Assembly (NCBI RefSeq): GCF_030161115.1
Contig: NZ_BSPQ01000016.1
Location: forward strand, 186,740-250,739
DNA length: 64,000 nucleotides
Direction of reading: 5' to 3'
Origin: Psychromonas marina
Lineage (GTDB): Bacteria > Pseudomonadota > Gammaproteobacteria > Enterobacterales > Psychromonadaceae
Positions 37,730 through 47,570 of the stretch are shown one piece after another. The notes beneath the pieces are model-generated. The model saw only the letters and a list, made by a program, of their open reading frames with translations, did no database searches and was not told the origin of the DNA. Both the position numbers and the translations under genes were made by a program. How positions within the stretch are numbered: position 1 is the first letter of the stretch; the number at the start of each line of letters is the position of its first letter.

Positions 37730-39079
37730 CTAGAAAGAGGTTTGTAGCATCTTATGCAGTCGCTCTAAGGCAACGGGACTTGCTTTGATTGTGACACGCA
37801 CGCCATCTTCATGGTATTGCTCATCAATGACCAACATCTTATTATGAATTTCACCCATTACACCACTCGCGGTATAGGGAATATGAAAACAAGCTGCACA
37901 CATTTTCTTTTCTAAGAAGTCTTGAATCTCTTGATGCACCAAAGCGACATCTGATTTATCACGGGTACTGATTTGTAATGCGTCAGGATATTGTTCTAGC
38001 AGCGCTAATTGCTGATCTTCGCTTAAACAATCCATTTTGTTGAGTAATAATAATTTATTATTAAAATCGACATTTAACTGTCCTAATACATCATCAACCA
38101 CGGCTAACTGCGATTCAAAGTTATCATCTGACGCATCCACGACATACAGTAAAAGATCTGCATCTTTGGCTTCTTCTAACGTCGAGTGAAAAGAGGCGAC
38201 TAAATCGTGCGGAAGTTTTTTAATAAACCCGACCGTGTCAGAAATTAAAATACGCGGTTGTGTTGGCGGTTGTAACGTTCGCACTGTGGTATCTAAGGTT
38301 GCAAAGAGTTTATCTTCTACTAATACTTCGGAATCTGTTAATGCACGCATTAACGACGATTTACCTGCATTGGTATAACCCACTAATGCGACACAAAGTT
38401 GTTCAACACGACCACTCCGTCGGCCTTGCATCTCTTTTTGTAGTTTTGTTAGTTCACGTTTTAACTCTGCGATTTTATCGCGAATACGACGACGGTTTAC
38501 CTCAAAAGCAGTTTCACCTATCCAACGTCCTTTTTGACGTTCACGGTCACCGCTGTTTTCATCACGTATTCTCGGGGTTAAATAGTTAAGACGAGCAATC
38601 TCGACTTGTAATTTAGCGGTACGCGTACGTGCGTGCTTGCTAAAAATCTCGATGATCACGCGGGTACGATCGTACACTTCAACGCCTAATGCCGCTTCCA
38701 CATTGCGTAGTTGGTTAGGGCTTAGTTCACAATCAAATACCACCACGTTAGCTTGCTGCTGAACATCTTCATTAGCTAATAGCTCACTAAATTCTGCTTT
38801 ATCAAAATCTGCCGTATCTAATTCAAATTCCGATTGTTGATCCTCAGACTCTCCAGTAAGGGTTGCTAACTCTTCAAGTTTTCCTGAGCCTAATACCGAT
38901 AACTGTTTTGTTGAACGCTGTCGTTGAGTTTTTGTACCAACCACTGAAAAACCGAGTGTATTCACTAAACGGCCCAATTCAGATAATGACTCATCGACCT
39001 CTTGTTGGGTGACATCGGGGGTACGAATAGAGATTAATAGTGCGCGGGTGATTATTTGCTCTGTGGTTTTGATACTCAT
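37730..39079 (-). CDS. hflX: Ribosome-associated GTPase HflX
   Basis: 449 residues. The N-terminal HflX domain (to about 200, with GSGKLEEL) is followed by a coiled linker (ELKRELTKLQKEM) and a G domain with G1 GYTNAGKSSL (near 232-241), G3 DTVGF and G4 LNKMD. HflX splits stalled ribosomes. It is not beside hfq/hflKC as in E. coli, so it may be a second HflX copy or a relocated one. The region between residues 70 and 110 carries an acidic insert (about 78-105). A single leftward gene. Confidence 0.92.
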   Translation of the reverse strand: MSIKTTEQIITRALLISIRTPDVTQQEVDESLSELGRLVNTLGFSVVGTKTQRQRSTKQLSVLGSGKLEELATLTGESEDQQSEFELDTADFDKAEFSELLANEDVQQQANVVVFDCELSPNQLRNVEAALGVEVYDRTRVIIEIFSKHARTRTAKLQVEIARLNYLTPRIRDENSGDRERQKGRWIGETAFEVNRRRIRDKIAELKRELTKLQKEMQGRRSGRVEQLCVALVGYTNAGKSSLMRALTDSEVLVEDKLFATLDTTVRTLQPPTQPRILISDTVGFIKKLPHDLVASFHSTLEEAKDADLLLYVVDASDDNFESQLAVVDDVLGQLNVDFNNKLLLLNKMDCLSEDQQLALLEQYPDALQISTRDKSDVALVHQEIQDFLEKKMCAACFHIPYTASGVMGEIHNKMLVIDEQYHEDGVRVTIKASPVALERLHKMLQTSF

Positions 39080-39186
39080 ATCGGGCTCATTGCTTAAAGT
39101 AATATAGGTGCATCCTACGCCTTTGCGCTCCGCTTATACACGTATTTTGTTTTACGGTTTAAAAGAGGTATCAGTGGCGTTTAATA

Positions 39187-39223
39187 AAAAACACCGTTCA
39201 GTTGATAGCTGAACGGTGTTTTT
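39187..39223. terminator. Bidirectional terminator between the large lipoprotein gene and hflX
   Basis: A near-perfect 15-bp stem (AAAAACACCGTTCAG / CTGAACGGTGTTTTT) with a 7-base loop and flanking A/T runs ends the large lipoprotein gene. Confidence 0.9.
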
Positions 39224-39254
39224 AGGCTAAGTTTCTATTATAAAAGTGAGTTGA

Positions 39255-42200
39255 TTAATTACATCTTGAAATATCACTTATTAGTCCATCAGCATAATCT
39301 AAAGCTGCTTGCATATCGTAGAAAAAGAGATCCACATTATCAAACTGCTCAACCCCATTTTGATCACTTAGTATGAAATGTGTTTTTAAGTAATCAGGGT
39401 GCGTATTATCACAGATAAAATTTCCTTCTGTGGCTTCATTCTGCTCCTCTTCAATACGTAAGATACCGTTTGCATCAACGCCATAGTGATAGAAGACCCC
39501 CTCTGGTGAAGATGTTGAATTTCTGAGGCCAACTGCTGAGACGGTGCCATCACTCGCATAAGTAACCGCTTGTACAACGGCGACATTATTTACATCAATT
39601 GTATCTTCTCCATCAGGGATTAAATTACCTTCAGCATCTATTGCTTGACCTTGATCATTAACAAGATCGCCATCACCAAACCAAACAGTATAAAGTGTTC
39701 GACCACTTAACCACTCTTCAGTAAAGGCTGCTGGTGCATCTTCGTTACTATAATGATCAAATTTCATGAGTTGGCTAGTTATTTCACCCTGTCCCTCGGC
39801 TGGGGCTGTGTAGTCCTCACCGCTTACATCTCGCCAGAAAGACTTAACCGAGTAATAATCACCACCATTGAAATCAACAATTGTATCTATATTTTGAGAT
39901 CCTGCATAAAGCGCTGCTGTTATCTCTAAATGAAGTTGACCATCGCTGATAGACCAGTTGAAGCTGAACTGACCATCTTCAGCATCGATAAAGGCACCTG
40001 TTCCACCCGGGTAAAAACGGATTCGTTCATCTTCAATAAACTCATTGTTGATGGTTTCGCCTAATATCCATTCAGAGGTTTGATCTAAATTTTCGCCAGT
40101 TAATAACGCAGCAGTAAAGATGGTTTCACTTGCACCACCACAGGCTGTTACTGCATCATTGTATTCAGCTAAGCTGTTAAATGATGCCGGTTGATCATTA
40201 ATATCATCCCATGGAGAATTATCAATATTACAATCCATTAAAGGTAATAATGATGTAAGGCGAGCGGTTGCTTGGCTTTCGTCTAAATAAAACTCACCTA
40301 AGTTACTGCCCCACATGAAGTTTTCAGTGTTAAGTGAAGTAATGCCTGCCCAGTGACGATTATAAGCATCAAACCACTGCCAAGGCTCATCAACCATTGG
40401 CTCTAAAAAGACCAATTGATCAGCGGCATTAACCACTATCCATCCCTCTTTTATGCCATTGTCAGTGAGGGTTACGTTACTCATCGTATATTGACCATCT
40501 GTGATTAGTAGGTTATTGCTCACTAAGTACCAAGTTCTTGCTTCACCGGTTTCATCATAAATAAATGAAGAGGTAGTAATAGGTTGGTTGTAAACACTTA
40601 ATCCAGGTACAACAATGTCATCGATTTCGCTGAGCGCAAGATCACCTGAGCGTGCATCTTCAATTTTCGTCGCTAAATCAGTAACTGATTGTGAACCCCA
40701 TTCAGGGAAACTAAAGCCAACCCAGATACCATTCGACTGTTTTTGATACACTTTATAAGCTTGACCTATATCGAGAGTATCAGTAGTAAACTCATAATCA
40801 GCAAGTGGGTAATGAGACCATGTTACAAACTCGGTTCGCTCACTATCGTTAATGGTTTTATTAATTGCAACATACTCGTTGAATAACAGACCATTTTCGT
40901 TTTCACTATCAACAAACTTGCTCATCGAAGTGCTATCCATTACATAACGCTGCCCACTATAGGTACGTATGCCTTGATCATCTAACGTATCATTTGTTTC
41001 GTACCAGTACGGACTCAGTGAATCCCATTTTCCGCCGGCGAAGTTAAAGTCTGCATACTCTTCATCAATGCCATCTGTTGGATTTGCCCAAACAGGACGT
41101 TGATGAATGAAGCTGTATTGATTACTGCCGGCAACCGTCAGTTGTGTAACTTGATTGATACTGTCATTACCATCCCAGTCCTCAAGCTGTTCCCTATAGG
41201 TAGTGACACCACTATCATTCACCTCTTCACGTTTGCTCTCTTTATACTCGACGCTTGCAGCGGCAAGATTGGTGTGATCAAACTCCTCCTTAACATACTG
41301 TACAAAATCGCTAGTGATGATTTTATTACCTGCCTCTTCTTGCCAAGAAACGCTTACGTTAGCAATAAAATCAATGTTTGATAGGTCATCAGGGTGTGTA
41401 CGTGATGAAAAGTCGACATCATCAAAAATACGCCCTTCACCATTACTGCCGCCTTCAAGCGATGCTAATGCTTCATCTCCGTAAATTAAGAAGTGTTCTC
41501 CGCTCGCGGTTCTACTACCAATCTCAAGGCCATTACCTAAAAATTTAGCATCACCATCAAGGTCGAAGTCATATGCCCATTCACTTGTGCGAGTAAACGT
41601 TCCATCGGTGTTTAATAGATCAGCGCTAGTTACTGAACCATATTGAATACCCTCAGGGGTAATATAGGTGACCGTTTTATCAGTGTGGACTTGACCATTA
41701 TTATAAGTAATAACAATGTTTTCTTCTGTCACTTCCAGTAGCGTTACTTGCTTGTATACGGCATGAACAAAAGGCGCTGTATAATTTATAGTGGTGCTAA
41801 CATCTAACACTGATTTTTCAGGATCATCAATATAAGCATCGCTATTATCACCAACATTGTCGTTATCTGTGTCTAGCCATTCAGTTGCGTCGTCTGGGAA
41901 AATATCACTATTATCGCCAGTCCCATCTTTATCGCTGTCCATCGTTTCAGTCGGATCATTAGGAAATGCATCGCTATTATTACCAATGCTGTCTTTATCA
42001 GTATCTAACCATTCCGTTGCATCTTCAGGAAATACATCTTTTTCATCAATAATGCCATCATCATCGCTGTCTATATTGGTTGCGATGATTCGTTTTCCTT
42101 CATCATCAACAACGATACGTTGTTCGTCGGTTAATGATTTGATGACCTCTAAATCTTCTTCTAACTGTTCATCAAGAGCGCTATCATCTTCGCTCATTTC

Positions 42201-42800
42201 CTGCATTTCAGCTTCAGATTCAGGTAATAGGTCTAACTCAACGATCGCATTTGCTTTGGAAGCAATATCCCCCTGTTTGTCCTCAATATAGTCACCAAGT
42301 AGTGCATCTTCTGCAATACCTAAATCAGCAGCAACCTCTTTTGTTGCTTGTTGCTGGCTAAGGCCATTCAGCATCTTGATATTGACTAATGTAGAAAGTG
42401 GTGTGACGACTGTTTGTCCCGCTGGAGCTGACAGCAAGAAAGGTGTTGTTGTTGCTACCCCTTCTGGGTTTGTTTCAGTAATAGTATCTTCATCAACGGT
42501 TTCACCTACGATCGCTTTAACGACAACAGAGTAATTCTCTGGGTTTGGTGTGTTGCTAATATCAAGCACTGCGTTGCCTCCTTCACTTGATACAGCTTGT
42601 GGCTCTCCCTCATCTAATTGAAAGTCGCCATCAATATCTAACCAAACCATGGCATTACGTAAGTAACCGTCGATGGCGCGTACCGAGTAAGTTGTAACAG
42701 GCTCTGGAATGACAGTATCTGGCGCAACAGGTTCCGAGTCGCTATTACAACCTGCAAGGGAAGTTATCCCTAATGCAAGAACGAGTGGATGCAATTTCAT
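39255..42800 (-). CDS. Large lipoprotein with thrombospondin type-3-like calcium repeats
   Basis: 1181 residues. The lipoprotein signal ends SLAGC (lipid Cys18). The next segment carries a SVRAIDGYLRNAMVWLDIDG block common in marine gammaproteobacterial lipoproteins. Four acidic TSP3-like repeats, each about 20 residues with DxDxDGxGDNSD and FPxDxTE patterns, lie at about 240-333. The remaining 850 residues are beta-rich with no recognised catalytic motif; they are Asp/Glu/Thr/Trp-rich and have few cysteines. An outer-membrane or surface-exposed calcium-stabilised role in binding or adhesion is the likeliest guess. RBS AAAAGGAAT precedes the ATG. A single gene with its own terminator. Confidence 0.75.
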   Translation of the reverse strand: MKLHPLVLALGITSLAGCNSDSEPVAPDTVIPEPVTTYSVRAIDGYLRNAMVWLDIDGDFQLDEGEPQAVSSEGGNAVLDISNTPNPENYSVVVKAIVGETVDEDTITETNPEGVATTTPFLLSAPAGQTVVTPLSTLVNIKMLNGLSQQQATKEVAADLGIAEDALLGDYIEDKQGDIASKANAIVELDLLPESEAEMQEMSEDDSALDEQLEEDLEVIKSLTDEQRIVVDDEGKRIIATNIDSDDDGIIDEKDVFPEDATEWLDTDKDSIGNNSDAFPNDPTETMDSDKDGTGDNSDIFPDDATEWLDTDNDNVGDNSDAYIDDPEKSVLDVSTTINYTAPFVHAVYKQVTLLEVTEENIVITYNNGQVHTDKTVTYITPEGIQYGSVTSADLLNTDGTFTRTSEWAYDFDLDGDAKFLGNGLEIGSRTASGEHFLIYGDEALASLEGGSNGEGRIFDDVDFSSRTHPDDLSNIDFIANVSVSWQEEAGNKIITSDFVQYVKEEFDHTNLAAASVEYKESKREEVNDSGVTTYREQLEDWDGNDSINQVTQLTVAGSNQYSFIHQRPVWANPTDGIDEEYADFNFAGGKWDSLSPYWYETNDTLDDQGIRTYSGQRYVMDSTSMSKFVDSENENGLLFNEYVAINKTINDSERTEFVTWSHYPLADYEFTTDTLDIGQAYKVYQKQSNGIWVGFSFPEWGSQSVTDLATKIEDARSGDLALSEIDDIVVPGLSVYNQPITTSSFIYDETGEARTWYLVSNNLLITDGQYTMSNVTLTDNGIKEGWIVVNAADQLVFLEPMVDEPWQWFDAYNRHWAGITSLNTENFMWGSNLGEFYLDESQATARLTSLLPLMDCNIDNSPWDDINDQPASFNSLAEYNDAVTACGGASETIFTAALLTGENLDQTSEWILGETINNEFIEDERIRFYPGGTGAFIDAEDGQFSFNWSISDGQLHLEITAALYAGSQNIDTIVDFNGGDYYSVKSFWRDVSGEDYTAPAEGQGEITSQLMKFDHYSNEDAPAAFTEEWLSGRTLYTVWFGDGDLVNDQGQAIDAEGNLIPDGEDTIDVNNVAVVQAVTYASDGTVSAVGLRNSTSSPEGVFYHYGVDANGILRIEEEQNEATEGNFICDNTHPDYLKTHFILSDQNGVEQFDNVDLFFYDMQAALDYADGLISDISRCN

Positions 42801-43288
42801 AATTAATTCCTTTTGATAAAATATGAATGTGAGTGACTATTGAAGGTATAAAAATTTACAACAATGATTGATCAGGTGTCCTGCTCATTGTGTTCTTTTC
42901 TAACATCTTCTTCTTTGGTGATAATGTAGTTTCTGTTTTTCAGATATCGAGGAAATAGTTGCTTTTTGATGGAAAAACGAAGGTTGTTTAGATTTAGATT
43001 AATTTTGCTTGTATTTGACCTATTTTAGTTGTTTTTTGGTGTGTTTTTAATCGCAAATTATTTTATGAATAATGCTTATTGTTAATCTTAAAAATAATGT
43101 CTTATCACCTTTATGATGTAAGTGATAATTGTTTCTGACGGGGATAAATTTAATGAAATGACCTGTTAAACTTGTGATGTTAAATAGACTATTTTAGTGT
43201 TGGCAATTATTGAATCTTAACGGCTCAGAAGAGAAAATTATCGAAGTTAATCTTCTCTTCTGGTGAATCGGATTATTTTGTAGATGGT
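42801..43288. other. Gap between large lipoprotein and BCCT genes
   Basis: 488 A+T-rich bases holding the lipoprotein promoter. A 9-bp stem (CAGAAGAGA / TCTCTTCTG, 43226-43262) sits past the BCCT stop and may end that transcript. No gene seen. Confidence 0.4.
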
Positions 43289-44869
43289 TTACTGATAAAG
43301 CGCACGCTCGCTATTTAGGCCTTTAATTAAGCTGACACACATTAATAACAGTACAAAGGTAAAAGGTAATGCGGTTGCCACCACACCAGATTGCAATGCT
43401 TGTAGTGCTTCTTTCCCACCTATCCATAGCATCACCGCTGCAATAGCCCCTTCGGTTGTAGCCCAAAATATTCGTTGGGGAATCGGTGCATCTATTTTAC
43501 CACCTGAGGTAATACTATCGATAACCAGTGATCCTGAGTCTGATGAAGTGATGAAAAAAACCAGAATCAACACAATTGACAGTATCGACAGTGCATCACC
43601 AAAAGGAAGGGCATCGTAAACATGGAATAATGTCAGTGAGATATCAGTTAATCCCGTTGCGCCTAGTTCACCCACTTTATTGGCGACTTGGTCGATGGCA
43701 ATACCACCAAAAACAGCCATCCAAATAATGGTCATGAAGGTTGGGATAAAGATAACCGCAAAGAGGAATTGACGTACGGTACGTCCTTTAGAGATGCGTG
43801 CGATAAACATACCAACAAAAGGAGACCATGAAATCCACCATGCCCAATAAAAGACCGTCCAACCATGCATCCACACTGTATCGTCACGATCATGCGGATT
43901 ACTTAAGGTAAAAATATGGTCTGCATAAGCGATGAATGTTTCTGGGATAGAAACCATTACAATATCAAAGCTCACATAAATGACAAAAAGGAGCAGTGCG
44001 AGTGCAAACAACATATTGATATTACTGAGTAGTTTTACACCGCCTTCGATACCTCGAATAACGGATAAAATAGCAATGAAGGTAACAAAAATAATGATAC
44101 CAAACTGCATACCAATGCCTCCGTTGGTACCAAATACATGGTTGATACCACTGGTTGCTTGTTGTGCGCCAAGACCAAGTGAGGTTGCTAAGCCAAATAT
44201 AGTAGCAAGTACTGCCATCACATCAACAATATGGCCTAACCAGCCCCACGCTCGATCACCAAAAATAGGGTAAAAAACAGAACGAATTGAGAGCGGTAAG
44301 CCTTTGTTATAAGCAAAAAAGGATAATGAAAGTGCGACAATCGCATAAATTGCCCAACCATGGACACCCCAGTGAAAAATAGTAGCCCCCATTGCGAGTG
44401 ATTTTGCTTCAGGAGTATAGGCTTCAACGTTTAGCGGGGTTCCCCACCAATCAGTAAAGTAAGCCGTTGGTTCGGCAACGCCCCAGAATAGCAGTCCAAT
44501 ACCCATACCTGCAGCAAATAGCATCGCGATCCAGGAAAGTGTTGAATATTCTGCACTTGCCTCTTTACCACCGATACGGATTTTACCCAGTGGTGAAAGC
44601 ATTAATACTATGGTGAAAAGTAGGAAAAAGTTGGTTGACCACATAAAGAAGGTATCAAAATCTTTCATGATGCCGTTCTTTATACTGTTTAACGCTTCTT
44701 TTGCGGTGCCGGGGTCGACAAACAGCATTATTGATATGAACAGAAAGATTAGTCCTGCACTGATCCCAAATACGGGGTTGTGGATGTCGAAGCCCCATTT
44801 TTGCAGGTTATCTTGACCAACTTGGTAGTCGGTTGTTTCTATACTGTATTTATTTAATTTATTATCCAT
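43289..44869 (-). CDS. BCCT-family osmolyte/betaine transporter, copy 1
   Basis: 526 residues from ATG 44869, the start that aligns with the paralogue at 56669; a TTG 18 bases upstream is the alternative, and neither has a clear RBS. About twelve membrane helices carry the BCCT signatures AAGMGIGLLFWGVAEP and HGWTVFYWAWWISWSPFVG, plus SSDSGSLVIDS. Members carry glycine betaine, choline, carnitine or DMSP, usually with sodium. Substrate not determinable here. It is strongly similar to the second copy, so they are paralogues. Confidence 0.93.
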   Translation of the reverse strand: MDNKLNKYSIETTDYQVGQDNLQKWGFDIHNPVFGISAGLIFLFISIMLFVDPGTAKEALNSIKNGIMKDFDTFFMWSTNFFLLFTIVLMLSPLGKIRIGGKEASAEYSTLSWIAMLFAAGMGIGLLFWGVAEPTAYFTDWWGTPLNVEAYTPEAKSLAMGATIFHWGVHGWAIYAIVALSLSFFAYNKGLPLSIRSVFYPIFGDRAWGWLGHIVDVMAVLATIFGLATSLGLGAQQATSGINHVFGTNGGIGMQFGIIIFVTFIAILSVIRGIEGGVKLLSNINMLFALALLLFVIYVSFDIVMVSIPETFIAYADHIFTLSNPHDRDDTVWMHGWTVFYWAWWISWSPFVGMFIARISKGRTVRQFLFAVIFIPTFMTIIWMAVFGGIAIDQVANKVGELGATGLTDISLTLFHVYDALPFGDALSILSIVLILVFFITSSDSGSLVIDSITSGGKIDAPIPQRIFWATTEGAIAAVMLWIGGKEALQALQSGVVATALPFTFVLLLMCVSLIKGLNSERALYQ

Positions 44870-44887
44870 AATTTGTGCAGTTACCAA

Positions 44888-45284
44888 CCCGTTGATAACC
44901 GAGTAATATTATTTTGTTGATTAAGCTATTTGAATTTTTAAGCGATTAAAAGTAGCTGTAGATGACACTTTTTGGCCGTTTTAAAAATTATTACAATTCA
45001 ACATAATTACCATGAGGTATTTTGAGCCTGTTAATGGTGTGCTGAATTTAGCTGATTTTACAAAATGATATTTCTCATTAAATCAATGGTGTAGGTAATG
45101 AACTGTATCCTTGAGTGCTCTCAGTTATCGGAAAGCAAAAACGAAGTAACTTAAAGAAATTAAGCTTGTGAAAAAAAAATTCCAGAAGATGTTAACGATT
45201 ACAGCAGTAAAGTTCAAGGAAAGAGGGGAGTTTGTAGAGTGGTTAGTGAGTTTAAAGCAATGTAATTTAATGATAATCAACACT
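44888..45284. other. Gap holding BCCT promoter and a possible small ORF
   Basis: This A+T-rich region contains a + strand open frame of 43 codons (ATG 45189 to TAA 45320; a GTG at 45168 would extend it by seven). It has coding-like composition (VKFKERGEFVEWLVSLKQCN) but no good RBS. Its last codons run through the alginate-lyase terminator, which argues against a real gene. Confidence 0.3.
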
Positions 45285-45316
45285 AAAAAAGACCAAGTAG
45301 AAGGCTACTTGGTCTT
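45285..45316 (-). terminator. Rho-independent terminator of the alginate lyase gene
   Basis: A perfect 12-bp stem (AAGACCAAGTAG / CTACTTGGTCTT), a 4-base loop and a T-run in the leftward direction lie about 45 bases past the stop. Confidence 0.88.
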
Positions 45317-45362
45317 ATAAGCACGCTTTTATATTGTCGTGTTTATCGGTGTAGTGAATAGA

Positions 45363-46346
45363 TTAATGCTTCACTTCTAGGTCGTAGAATGTCGCTTGTA
45401 CGTAATCGTTTGGCTCACCAGTTTTGTTTTGGTTGTATACACCCGCTTTAAAGTACATGTATTGGCCTGCTTCATCGAATTTACTGTCAGACATATCAAC
45501 TTCTTTAATAATGTCTTCTTTGCCTGGGCGCATTAGTGTCACACCAAGAGTGTTGCCAGTTACGTTGATGCGGTAGCTAAATTTTTCGCCAAGCTCAATA
45601 CCATCTTCTGGCTCTGCTGGTGTTGCATCTTGATTCCAGTAGTTTGGTAATGAATTACCAATCATATCAACCCAAATTTCTTTACCTTCACGGGGCTCAT
45701 GTGCGAAGTAGATAGACCCTTTTTGATGGTTAGGTAATTTGCGGTAGTAAAGACGAATTGGTTCATCGTTATTCGCATGGATTTGACCAACGATAACGCG
45801 ACCGACTTGCCAATTTACACCGGTTGTTGTGACATGATCAACTTTTAGTGTTGCTTCTAAATTACCATCAACACCGCCAGCGGCTTCTTGGTTTTCTTGT
45901 GGAGACGTTGAGAATACCCAGTTGTTACCGCCTACACCTTTAGTTTTGTACTGTGTATTACCACGACGCATCATTTCACGTAGTTCTGAACGTGTGTAAG
46001 TGGTGTTTTTTGACGTTTTAGCACCCTTAATTGGGGCTTTAAATACCATGCCACCATCTTCAGCTAGGTAGAAAAAGTCGTCATCAGAGTAACCTGCTGC
46101 TAGCTCTTTTTCTTTGATTTGGTCAGATTTACCGTTACCGTCAGAATCTACTGGCACACTGATTGTCCAACCTAACAGGTCAAATTTAGTTGCAGGAGAG
46201 CCTGCCGTTGCTTGTGCATTATTAGCGACAATAGCTGACTCTGTTTTCGTTGTTTCTTGAGCTGTATTTGCACAGCCAAATAATGCAAGAGAACAAGCGA
46301 GTGCAGTTAGCTTTAAGCCAGTACGGGTTGTTTTTTTAGTTGACAT
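45363..46346 (-). CDS. PL7 alginate lyase lipoprotein
   Basis: 327 residues. The lipoprotein signal ends LFGC (lipid Cys25), then a short linker and a PL7 jelly-roll domain. All three PL7 active-site blocks are present: RSELR (119-123), QIH (188-190) and YFKAGVYNQ (298-306, catalytic Tyr near 304). The isoleucine in QIH is, in this family, associated with action on guluronate-containing rather than polymannuronate stretches. It is anchored to the outer membrane, where it would degrade alginate to oligomers. No other alginate-pathway gene (PL17, KdgF, DEH reductase, porin) is next to it. Divergent from the M48 gene across a 370-base A+T-rich gap (46347-46716) with no other gene. Confidence 0.92.
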   Translation of the reverse strand: MSTKKTTRTGLKLTALACSLALFGCANTAQETTKTESAIVANNAQATAGSPATKFDLLGWTISVPVDSDGNGKSDQIKEKELAAGYSDDDFFYLAEDGGMVFKAPIKGAKTSKNTTYTRSELREMMRRGNTQYKTKGVGGNNWVFSTSPQENQEAAGGVDGNLEATLKVDHVTTTGVNWQVGRVIVGQIHANNDEPIRLYYRKLPNHQKGSIYFAHEPREGKEIWVDMIGNSLPNYWNQDATPAEPEDGIELGEKFSYRINVTGNTLGVTLMRPGKEDIIKEVDMSDSKFDEAGQYMYFKAGVYNQNKTGEPNDYVQATFYDLEVKH

Positions 46347-46716
46347 TTTATTAGCATCCTAGTGTTATTGTATGACTAATACTCTAGCATTAACTTTCAT
46401 AAAAATTTACTAGTTGTTTCAGTAAAATAGCGGAGTAGTTAACGTTTCAGGTAAATTTTATTCTGAGGTTATATTGGTGATGTAGTGTTAATGTTTTTAA
46501 TGTCGGAATTATGAGCACATTATTACTTATACAATCGTAATCATCTATTATGAAAGCGAGAAATTTAAACGTCTATTAGCTTATTGGTGATTTGGCTTCA
46601 ATGGAAATTAAAAACCGTTTATTGTGCCGGGTGAGTGATTTTTTGTTTTAAAAATTTACACTTGCGATCCTTTGTCATAAAATTATCTATCAGCTAATAA
46701 AGAAAAAGGATTTTTT

Positions 46717-47505
46717 ATGAACGTTAAACCAACTCTCTTATTCACCTCTGTGGTTGCCTCTACATTACTTATCTCTGCCTGCTCGAGTTCGCCAACAGGG
46801 CGCCACCAGGTATTGCTTTTTTCAGGTGCTGAAATGTCTGAACTCGGGGCACAATCATTTGAACAGCTAAAAACACAAGAAACGATTAATCAGGATCCAA
46901 AAGTGAATGCTTATGTCCAATGTGTTAGTAATGCAATCACTGCTCGCCTAGGCCCTCAACCTGACTTTAATGAGTGGGAAGTCGTTGTTTTTGATAGCGA
47001 ACAAGTCAATGCATTTGCATTGCCGGGTGGAAAAATAGGGGTTTATACAGGATTATTAAAGGTCGCTACGAATCAAGATCAACTCGCGACAGTCATTGGC
47101 CATGAGGTTGCCCATGTAACCGCTGAGCACAGTAATGAGCGACTTTCTCGTAGTAAAATCACTGAGCAAGGGTTAGCTATTTCAAGTATGGCGATGGAAG
47201 GCAGTGAATATCAGAGTATGACAATGGCTGGATTAGGTCTAGGTGTACAGTATGGTGTGATGATGCCCTATGGACGTGCGCAGGAAAGTGAATCAGATAT
47301 TGTTGGTTTACGCTTGATGGCAGAAGCGGGCTTTGATCCTACCCAGAGTGTGGAACTGTGGAAAAACATGGCTAAAGCATCGGGGGGGCAGCAACCGGCA
47401 GAGTTATTATCAACGCATCCATCGAACTCAACGCGTATCAGCGATCTACAAAAAGAGATTAAAAAATTACCAAAAACGACCGCTAAACGTCAGCAGTGTG
47501 GCTAG
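46717..47505 (+). CDS. M48-family metalloprotease lipoprotein (LoiP/YcaL-like)
   Basis: 262 residues. The lipoprotein signal ends LISAC (lipid Cys22). The zinc motif HEVAH sits in VIGHEVAHVTAEHS, and the third ligand is the glutamate in ESESDIVGLRLMAEAG. It resembles LoiP/YggG and YcaL, periplasmic or outer-membrane proteases that work with BepA in outer-membrane protein quality control. RBS AAAAGGA precedes the ATG. A single gene ended by a strong terminator. Confidence 0.9.
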   Translation: MNVKPTLLFTSVVASTLLISACSSSPTGRHQVLLFSGAEMSELGAQSFEQLKTQETINQDPKVNAYVQCVSNAITARLGPQPDFNEWEVVVFDSEQVNAFALPGGKIGVYTGLLKVATNQDQLATVIGHEVAHVTAEHSNERLSRSKITEQGLAISSMAMEGSEYQSMTMAGLGLGVQYGVMMPYGRAQESESDIVGLRLMAEAGFDPTQSVELWKNMAKASGGQQPAELLSTHPSNSTRISDLQKEIKKLPKTTAKRQQCG

Positions 47506-47527
47506 GGGGGATTATTTTTTATCAGCG

Positions 47528-47558
47528 AATAGGCTGAATTAATTTCAGCCTATTTTTT
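47528..47558 (+). terminator. Terminator of the M48 protease gene
   Basis: Stem AATAGGCTGAA / TTTCAGCCTATT with a short loop and a run of six T. It lies between convergent M48 and mgtE genes. Confidence 0.88.
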
Positions 47559-47570
47559 AACTACCTACAC

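Noticed and set aside
41857..42291. Open frame of 144 codons on the + strand over the TSP3 repeats of the large lipoprotein
   Set aside because: It is the antisense shadow of Asp-rich repeats; the serine-rich low-complexity peptide, lack of RBS and clear opposite-strand gene argue against it.
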